30,168 bases of DNA from contig JAITBS010000062.1 in assembly GCA_031283515.1 (NCBI GenBank), forward strand, positions 1 through 30,168. Direction: 5' to 3'. The notes under the pieces were generated by a model. That model was not told the origin of the DNA, made no database searches, and saw nothing but the letters and a program-made list of their open reading frames with translations. Source of the stretch: Planctomycetaceae bacterium (GTDB lineage: Bacteria; Planctomycetota; Planctomycetia; Pirellulales; Thermoguttaceae). Position numbers and translations under genes: made by a program. Shown one piece after another: positions 23,525 to 30,168 of the stretch. How positions within the stretch are numbered: position 1 is the first letter of the stretch; every line of letters begins with the position of its first letter.

Positions 23525-24613
23525 ATGACTAAACTGATTTTAGTGGGCGGTTTTTTGGGAAGCGGCAAAACGACCCTTCTTGCGGAAACAGCCAAAAAAC
23601 TGACCGCAAAACAACAATCCGTCGGTCTGATTACAAACGATCAAGCCCCTGAACTCGTTGATACTCGCTTGTTAAGCCGTATCGGCAAAGGAGTTTTGGA
23701 AGTTGCCGGAAGTTGTTTTTGTTGCAATTTCAACGGTTTCGCCGACGCCGTACAATCCTTAATTACTCAGGGAGCGGAAACAATTATTGCGGAACCGGTT
23801 GGAAGTTGTACCGATTTGTCGGCAACCATTTTGAATCCCGTCAAAAAATTTCACCCCGATTGGAATCTCGCACCGCTTACCGTTTTGGTTGATCCCAAAC
23901 GTTTTTTTGAAATTGTTGGTGTTACTCCAAGTCAGGTTGATCCCGACGCATTGTACATTATGAAACTTCAAATGGACGAAGCAGACCGAATTCTCATTAA
24001 CAAGTCCGATACTCTTTCTGATACAGAAAAAACTAAAATTCAGGATTTATTGAAAAAAGAGTTTCCGGGCAAACCAACCGGTTTGATTTCTGCAAAAACC
24101 GGAGACGGAATTGACGCATGGCTTAAAGAAATTCAAACAGCAAAAGATGTTGGTACAAAAATTATTCCGGTTGATTATGATCGTTATGCTCATGGTGAAG
24201 CGGTGCTCGGTTGGCTCAACGCGACTGCGTCTGTTCATGCGAAAAACGGTCAGGTCAATAGTCACACGTTACTGAAAAACTTATTGGAAGATTTTCAAAA
24301 GGAAATCAAAAAATCAAGTTCGGAAGTGGGACATGTCAAGGCAATTCTCAATGTCGGTGGTAAAGAAAGTGTTGCCAATCTGACGAGTCTCAACGGTCTT
24401 GTCGAAGTTCGTGATGTTGAAACAAAATCGGATAAAGCGGTTTTGATTTTCAATGCCAGAGTTCAGATGCCGCCTGAATCGCTTGAAAAATTAGTTCGTA
24501 ACCTGCTTGACGGAACCATCACCCAGCAACTTGATGTAAAAATCGAAACATTTCGTTGTCTCATGCCGGGAAGACCCAATCCAACACATCGGTTTAATAA
24601 AACTGAAAATTAA
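23525..24613 (+). CDS. CobW/P47K-family metallochaperone GTPase
   Basis: A 362-residue G3E GTPase. Walker A is GGFLGSGKTT (8-17); the metal-binding CxCC motif of the family appears as CFCC (64-67); the Walker B region is IIAEPVGSCTD; NKSD is the guanine-specificity motif. The C-terminal part ends RCLMPGRPNPTHRF, a conserved tail in one branch of these proteins. Family members deliver Zn, Co or other metals, or act in corrinoid enzyme activation. Which metal or partner applies here cannot be told, and no cobalamin or metal-uptake genes are adjacent. AAAGGTG before the ATG supports the start. It is divergent from the porin with a 154-bp shared upstream region. Confidence 0.82.
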   Translation: MTKLILVGGFLGSGKTTLLAETAKKLTAKQQSVGLITNDQAPELVDTRLLSRIGKGVLEVAGSCFCCNFNGFADAVQSLITQGAETIIAEPVGSCTDLSATILNPVKKFHPDWNLAPLTVLVDPKRFFEIVGVTPSQVDPDALYIMKLQMDEADRILINKSDTLSDTEKTKIQDLLKKEFPGKPTGLISAKTGDGIDAWLKEIQTAKDVGTKIIPVDYDRYAHGEAVLGWLNATASVHAKNGQVNSHTLLKNLLEDFQKEIKKSSSEVGHVKAILNVGGKESVANLTSLNGLVEVRDVETKSDKAVLIFNARVQMPPESLEKLVRNLLDGTITQQLDVKIETFRCLMPGRPNPTHRFNKTEN

Positions 24614-24925
24614 GTGTGAGATTAGAACGATGAGATTGAAAGTTTGACAGTAAAAAACGTAAAATAAATGGACGATTCGGTGGTTCAACGGTGTTTGTGT
24701 TGCGAAATTTCATGTTTTATGATGCGGAATATTTGTTGATTCACCGGATTGATTTTGGCATATTTTTTTGATTGTTTATGATTGATTTTGATTGATTGAT
24801 TAATTCTTTACTAATTTGTAACTATTCGTGCAATTTACAAAAGGTGAGTAATTTTTTTGGTGAAATATTGTTTATCTTTTGATGATTACAGTGATTTGTT
24901 ACACTAATTTTTTACTAATTCCACA
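24614..24925. other. AT-rich gap before the aquaglyceroporin
   Basis: The stretch holds a patch of GATT-GATT repeats (about 24770-24803) and no frame or hairpin worth calling. A promoter for the next gene is expected here but no clear boxes were identified. Confidence 0.35.
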
Positions 24926-25786
24926 ATGCACACAATATCTATTTTCCGTAAGAGCGTTGCCGAGTTTATTGGAACGTTTATGCTTGTATTTTTTGGTTGC
25001 GGTACGGTTCACACGGCAACTTTGTTTGGGGCACAAGTTGGTCTCTGGCAAATTGCGATTATTTGGGGTCTGGTGATTGCTTTTGCGATTTTCATTACAG
25101 GAGCGGTGAGTGGTGGACATTTGAATCCGGCGATGACTTTGGCGTTTGCGGTGCATCGCCAATTACCGATTAATGAAATTATTCCTTATTGGGTTGGTCA
25201 ATTTTCGGGAGCATTTTGTGCTGCTGCTTTATTATTTGTACTTTTCCAGCCGAATCTTAAAGTGTTTGAGGAATCGCGTGGAATTGTACGTGGACAACCG
25301 GCGAGTGTAGTTACGGCTCGGTGTTACGGAGAATATTATTCGTCACCGGAATCGGTTCCGATAAACACGAATAATCCAGAAGCATGGCAAACGGCATGGC
25401 AGAAACAGAGTCAACTTGTTCCGCAATTTTTGGCATTTTTAGCCGAATTTTTTGGTACAGCGGTTTTAGCATTGGTTGTTTTTGCGCTTATTGATCATCG
25501 AAATTCGGCACGTCCGGCGGCGCATCTTGTTCCGTTATTTATTGGTTTAACGATTTCAATGCTTATATCAATTATTGCACCGTTAACGCAAGCGGGTTTT
25601 AATCCGGCAAGAGATTTTGCGCCGCGGTTATTTGCATTTATTGCTGGTTGGGGAGAAACGGCGATTCCTGGTCCGAATGGTCATGGATTCTGGCTTGTGT
25701 ACATTGTCGCGCCATGTTGTGGCAGTGTTGTTGGCGGTGCGCTGTACGATTTAGCCATTCGCCCAGCTTTGCCGGAAAATAAATAA
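24926..25786 (+). CDS. MIP-family aquaglyceroporin (GlpF-like)
   Basis: A 286-residue channel with six membrane helices. The first pore motif is GGHLNPAMT (Asn67); the second is FNPARDFAPRLF (Asn226), where the Asp after NPAR is the mark of glycerol facilitators as opposed to strict water channels. The N-terminus AEFIGTFMLVFFGCGTVHT is the usual first helix. It should conduct glycerol and other small neutral solutes across the inner membrane. An extracytoplasmic loop between helices 3 and 4 (about 107-160) is longer than in E. coli GlpF. No glycerol kinase or dehydrogenase is adjacent, so the physiological substrate is open. It starts 312 bp after the CobW gene and is probably separately transcribed. 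Confidence 0.88.
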   Translation: MHTISIFRKSVAEFIGTFMLVFFGCGTVHTATLFGAQVGLWQIAIIWGLVIAFAIFITGAVSGGHLNPAMTLAFAVHRQLPINEIIPYWVGQFSGAFCAAALLFVLFQPNLKVFEESRGIVRGQPASVVTARCYGEYYSSPESVPINTNNPEAWQTAWQKQSQLVPQFLAFLAEFFGTAVLALVVFALIDHRNSARPAAHLVPLFIGLTISMLISIIAPLTQAGFNPARDFAPRLFAFIAGWGETAIPGPNGHGFWLVYIVAPCCGSVVGGALYDLAIRPALPENK

Positions 25787-25789
25787 ATA

Positions 25790-25807
25790 TATCAGTGGAA
25801 TTTTTAT
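25790..25807 (+). repeat. Dispersed motif TATCAGTGGAATTTTTAT, copy 2
   Basis: It lies directly after the aquaglyceroporin stop. It matches 30040-30057 with a single difference (AT to GT) and 7296-7313 with two. Confidence 0.5.
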
Positions 25808-25848
25808 CAATTTGTTTACGGCAGTAAATGGGTTACGAATTTTTTGTT

Positions 25849-27612
<1,764 letters not shown>

Positions 27613-27722
27613 GTTTAGAGCTGTAACGTGAAAGGAGTCGGATTAAAATAAACCCGTTTGATTTTTGTTATTTTTACTCAACGTATTCATAGTGTTTCGA
27701 TAAAAAAACACAACACTGAAAT

Positions 27723-29489
27723 TTAATACAACCGTCGATAAGGAACAGGAGTATTACTTTGTTGATAGTAAGGAACTGCCGAAGTTGGCGGGTAATAGGA
27801 TGGTGAAACGGGACTATTAACCGAAGGAACCGGATACGAATACAATGGCGATGAATGATAAGTCTGTTGGGGCATGGGTGTTGTAACTTGTAACGGAATT
27901 GGTTGGGACATTGGCATTGCTCCTGCCGGCGGCAACATTCCTTGCGGAATTGGTTGTGAGGCGGTTCCCTGAATAGGGACAACCGGTTGTATCGGAATCG
28001 GCATTGATCCTGTCATTGCCCCCAACTCTGGTCGTAACGCATATCCTTGCTGTAACGCATATCCTTGCTGTGGCGTCACTCCTTGCATGGGAACCGGTGT
28101 TATCATGTTATTAGCGGGTATTCCCTGATATGCCTGATATGAAGGAGGAACGATTTGTTCATAGTGACCATATTGATTCTGTCCTGATTGTCCATTCCCG
28201 TTATAAATTTGCGGCGGATAAAGTGGTGATGGTGTTGGCTGCGGCGGTGCAGGAACCGGAGAGCCGTCAACACGTCTGTAAGTGGTAAGATAATTTTGTG
28301 ATACAGGAATACTTTGTTGGGAATAAAACGTAACAACTTCTTTCGAACCTTGTGAATTCGGTAATACCGGTTGACCTACATTAGCAGAAGGAATTGTATT
28401 ATTAACAGTATTATTGGGATTAACAAAATTATTGTTATTGTTATTAACCGTACCGGCTGTTGTTCCCGATTGATTGGGAGCAATCGGCATCATGGGCACT
28501 AACGGTGCTGTCGCTTGAACTTGCGGAGTGGGAACTTGCGGAGCTTGTGGTTGCGGAACTTGCGGGGTTGTTGCTGTCGGAGGAACCGGATTATTGGCGG
28601 AAGTCGCGGGAACTCCAACTGTTTCCACTGTATTCGCGGCAACTTCCAAACGACCCGGAGAATTCATTGTCCAAGGTGAATAATTGTCTGTTGCGGAACG
28701 TTCCCAAGGTGAATTTGTATTATTGTTTTGATTATTGTTTTCGGCAACTTTGGGAGTAATCGCAGCAACTGCTACAGCGGGAACAGTTATTGGCGGTTTT
28801 TCCACTGGTGGAGTTGGTGGAGTTGTTGGTTTTGGTGGAGTTACTGGCGGAGTTGTTGGTTTTGGGGTTGCCGGTTTTTCTGCAGGTGGAGCAGGTGTTA
28901 CCGGTTGCGGCGTTGCCGGTTTTTTCGGAGGTGGAACCGGCGTTACCGGTTTTTCTTCTGGTTTGGGAGGCGTTGCGGGTTGGGAAGTTACAGACTTTTC
29001 CGCAGGTTGCGGAGTTGCCGGAGTTTCTGCTTTTTGGGCAACTTCCTGACGAACAGATTCTTTCCGTTTTTTCTTGTTGTTTTTATGAATCAGGATTCCT
29101 CCACCGATCATAAGAATAACGAGACAAAATATTAATAAATGACTATAAAATTTTCGTTTTGCGATAAAGGAAGGATAGAACCTGCTAAAATCAATACGAG
29201 TTAAAAACCGATAGACTTGTTTTGGGACATACGAGATTAAAACCAAACCGGAATAAATACGGTTTAACCAATTTTCTGATTGTTGTTTTGATTTTATAAT
29301 TTCGGCAATAGTTTGAGATTCGCCGAGATCGGGCATTTGGGCGATAATTTTTCCTTCTAATGCATCATCTGCAAAAGGAACTGTTTGTTCATTGACAGTT
29401 TCCCAGTCATGAACGAAAAAACTGCCGTTTTGATTGGCATGAGTATTCCGTGTGGAAGATTTTTGTTCGAAGTGATATTGGTTGTTCAT
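27723..29489 (-). CDS. One-pass membrane protein with long Pro/Thr- and Asn/Gln-rich region, unknown function
   Basis: A 588-residue protein that I do not recognise. Residues 1-110 are acidic to neutral and look folded (HDWETVNEQTVPFADDAL at 27-44). Residues about 115-134 form one hydrophobic helix, followed by a very basic patch (HKNNKKKRKES). Residues about 150-240 are Pro/Thr/Lys repeats of the type EKPATPxPxTPP, as in TonB-like or wall-spanning linkers. The rest is Pro, Gln, Asn and Tyr rich, with two copies of QQGYAL from an 18-bp tandem repeat (28035-28070). The basic patch after the helix favours a cytoplasmic C-terminus, but KRK before the helix makes topology uncertain. It is the first gene of a pair with the P-loop protein at 25849-27612. 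No Shine-Dalgarno site is clear. Confidence 0.72.
   Translation of the reverse strand: MNNQYHFEQKSSTRNTHANQNGSFFVHDWETVNEQTVPFADDALEGKIIAQMPDLGESQTIAEIIKSKQQSENWLNRIYSGLVLISYVPKQVYRFLTRIDFSRFYPSFIAKRKFYSHLLIFCLVILMIGGGILIHKNNKKKRKESVRQEVAQKAETPATPQPAEKSVTSQPATPPKPEEKPVTPVPPPKKPATPQPVTPAPPAEKPATPKPTTPPVTPPKPTTPPTPPVEKPPITVPAVAVAAITPKVAENNNQNNNTNSPWERSATDNYSPWTMNSPGRLEVAANTVETVGVPATSANNPVPPTATTPQVPQPQAPQVPTPQVQATAPLVPMMPIAPNQSGTTAGTVNNNNNNFVNPNNTVNNTIPSANVGQPVLPNSQGSKEVVTFYSQQSIPVSQNYLTTYRRVDGSPVPAPPQPTPSPLYPPQIYNGNGQSGQNQYGHYEQIVPPSYQAYQGIPANNMITPVPMQGVTPQQGYALQQGYALRPELGAMTGSMPIPIQPVVPIQGTASQPIPQGMLPPAGAMPMSQPIPLQVTTPMPQQTYHSSPLYSYPVPSVNSPVSPSYYPPTSAVPYYQQSNTPVPYRRLY
28035..28070. repeat. Tandem duplication of 18 bp inside the Pro-rich gene
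   Basis: TAACGCATATCCTTGCTG occurs twice in a row. On the coding (minus) strand it encodes QQGYAL twice. It is in frame and looks recent because the two copies are identical. Confidence 0.85.
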
Positions 29490-29667
29490 GTTCGCTTTTC
29501 ATCCAAAAATTAAACCGGAAACACCTAATCAGATATTCTGTTTTATTTCCGGTTATGGAGAACCGACTATTTCTACCATCCTTTTAATCGACCAAAAGAT
29601 GAAAGAATTACAACGATTTTCCCAATTTTTCTCAAAAAAGTGATTCTAAGGAATAGTTAATAGTTGA

Positions 29668-29919
29668 TATACTTTACACGGTAAAAAATGACTACCTATT
29701 TTGTCACGTGATCACCAACGTTAAAAGTTATTTGCCCAGCTCATTGCCGCAAAACGTCATGTTTTTTCATCCTTTCAATAATATTTTAATTCACCTTTTG
29801 TGGCTGCGAGATTCAATATAATGGACAGTGTAAAAAATTAACATGGATTTGTCAAGTGAGCAACAAAATTATTGAGAAAGATCGAATAGAAAAAAAGAGA
29901 TATTTGTAACCGTGTGGAG
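29668..29919 (+). repeat. 252-bp dispersed element, copy 2 (inverted partner at 4405-4656)
   Basis: The reverse complement of this stretch matches 4405-4656 over its whole length without gaps. Left end TTACACGGTAAAAAAT and right end complement CCACACGGTTACAAAT form an imperfect terminal inverted repeat with a shared ACACGGT core. AGTTAATAGTT is present just outside both ends (near 29654 and at 29918), but with extra bases on the left side, so a clean target duplication is not certain; it may come from the heptad repeat family in which the element lies. Confidence 0.8.
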
Positions 29920-29988
29920 TTAATAGTTCGCAAGCGGATTCAAAACATTGCGTCAAGAATTTCGCTTGTGAACACTATCTATTACTAC
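29918..29988. repeat. Palindromic hairpin repeat, copy C
   Basis: AGTTAATAGTTCGCAAGCGGA on the left pairs with TTCGCTTGTGAACACTATC and TATTACT on the right around a 20-base spacer. It abuts the 252-bp element and shares the TCGCAAGCGGA core with copies A and D. Confidence 0.6.
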
Positions 29989-30039
29989 TGAGGTTATTTT
30001 GTTTGAAAAAATTAGGTAGGAATGTGATTTTGTGTAATC

Positions 30040-30082
30040 TATCAGTGGAATTTTTGTTTTTCGATTTTCACCCCGACAGGGG
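30040..30082 (+). repeat. Dispersed motif TATCAGTGGAATTTTTGT, copy 3, with C4/G4 palindrome
   Basis: The 18-base motif (30040-30057) is followed by CCCCGACAGGGG (30071-30082). The palindrome is like CACCCC/GGGGTG near 14973. In both places a heptad-arm hairpin repeat starts within about 40 bases, so these parts seem to travel together. Confidence 0.5.
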
Positions 30083-30091
30083 CAGTGGCAA

Positions 30092-30168
30092 GTTGATAGT
30101 TGAGAGTGGATAGTTGATAGTGTCGCAAGCGGAATTACTGCCGAAATGGTATTACTCCGCGTGCGAAC
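30092..30168. repeat. Palindromic hairpin repeat, copy D, cut by window end
   Basis: The left arm is TTGATAGTTGAGAGTGGATAG and similar units, then TCGCAAGCGGA, a spacer ATTACTGCCGAAATGGTATTAC, and TCCGCGTGCGAAC, which begins the right arm. The rest of the right arm is outside the window. Confidence 0.65.

Noticed and set aside
28735..29049. Plus-strand Gly/Val-rich frame of 104 codons
   Set aside because: It is the antisense of the Pro/Thr repeats in the minus-strand gene, where codons for Pro, Thr and Ala read as Gly and Val on the other strand.

Overview
The window looks like chromosomal DNA from a low-GC member of the Planctomycetota, possibly one of the gut-associated lineages (inference). 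The clues are: the tail of a DUF1559 prepilin-like protein with its H-X9-DG motif at the left edge; a small lipoprotein with a carboxypeptidase-regulatory-like fold; a very large secreted FAD oxidoreductase fused to a discoidin-like domain and HEAT repeats; a BBP2-type porin; two different GroELs around one GroES; and many starts without a clear Shine-Dalgarno site. No rRNA, tRNA, phage, IS transposase or CRISPR array was seen.

Layout. 1-4223 (+): DUF1559 tail, lipoprotein, FAD oxidoreductase. 4224-4689: repeat-rich gap holding one copy of a 252-bp element. 4690-5748 (+): rfbB. 5972-10974 (+): a FIST sensor protein behind a good sigma-70-type promoter, a hybrid histidine kinase with two receiver domains, and a MATE exporter. 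11201-14314 (-): a secreted GH78-like alpha-L-rhamnosidase followed by rfbC. 14315-15452: a long gap with a large palindromic repeat and, next to groEL, a sigma-54-type -24/-12 promoter, an upstream palindrome and a structured leader. 15453-21699 (+): a chaperone island, groEL1-groES-groEL2, then a strong terminator, an orphan Phd-type antitoxin, dnaJ and grpE. 22180-23370 (-): porin. 23525-24613 (+): CobW-type GTPase. 24926-25786 (+): aquaglyceroporin. 25849-29489 (-): a Pro/Thr-rich one-pass membrane protein and a polyQ-containing ParA/MinD-like protein whose P-loop lysine is replaced by cysteine. 29490-30168: the second, inverted copy of the 252-bp element and two more palindromic repeats.

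How the genes may fit together. GroEL1, GroES, GroEL2, DnaJ and GrpE form a protein-folding block (dnaK is not here), and its first promoter looks activator-dependent instead of CIRCE-controlled. RfbB and RfbC make dTDP-rhamnose precursors, while the rhamnosidase next to rfbC would release rhamnose. FIST, kinase and MATE genes may form a sense-and-export set. The last two minus-strand genes are the least explained and are the best candidates for an undescribed envelope-associated pair. The most notable non-coding features are the 252-bp repeat pair with terminal inverted repeats, about 25 kb apart in opposite orientation, and a family of long hairpins with arms built from TAGTTGA/TAGTGGA-like heptads.
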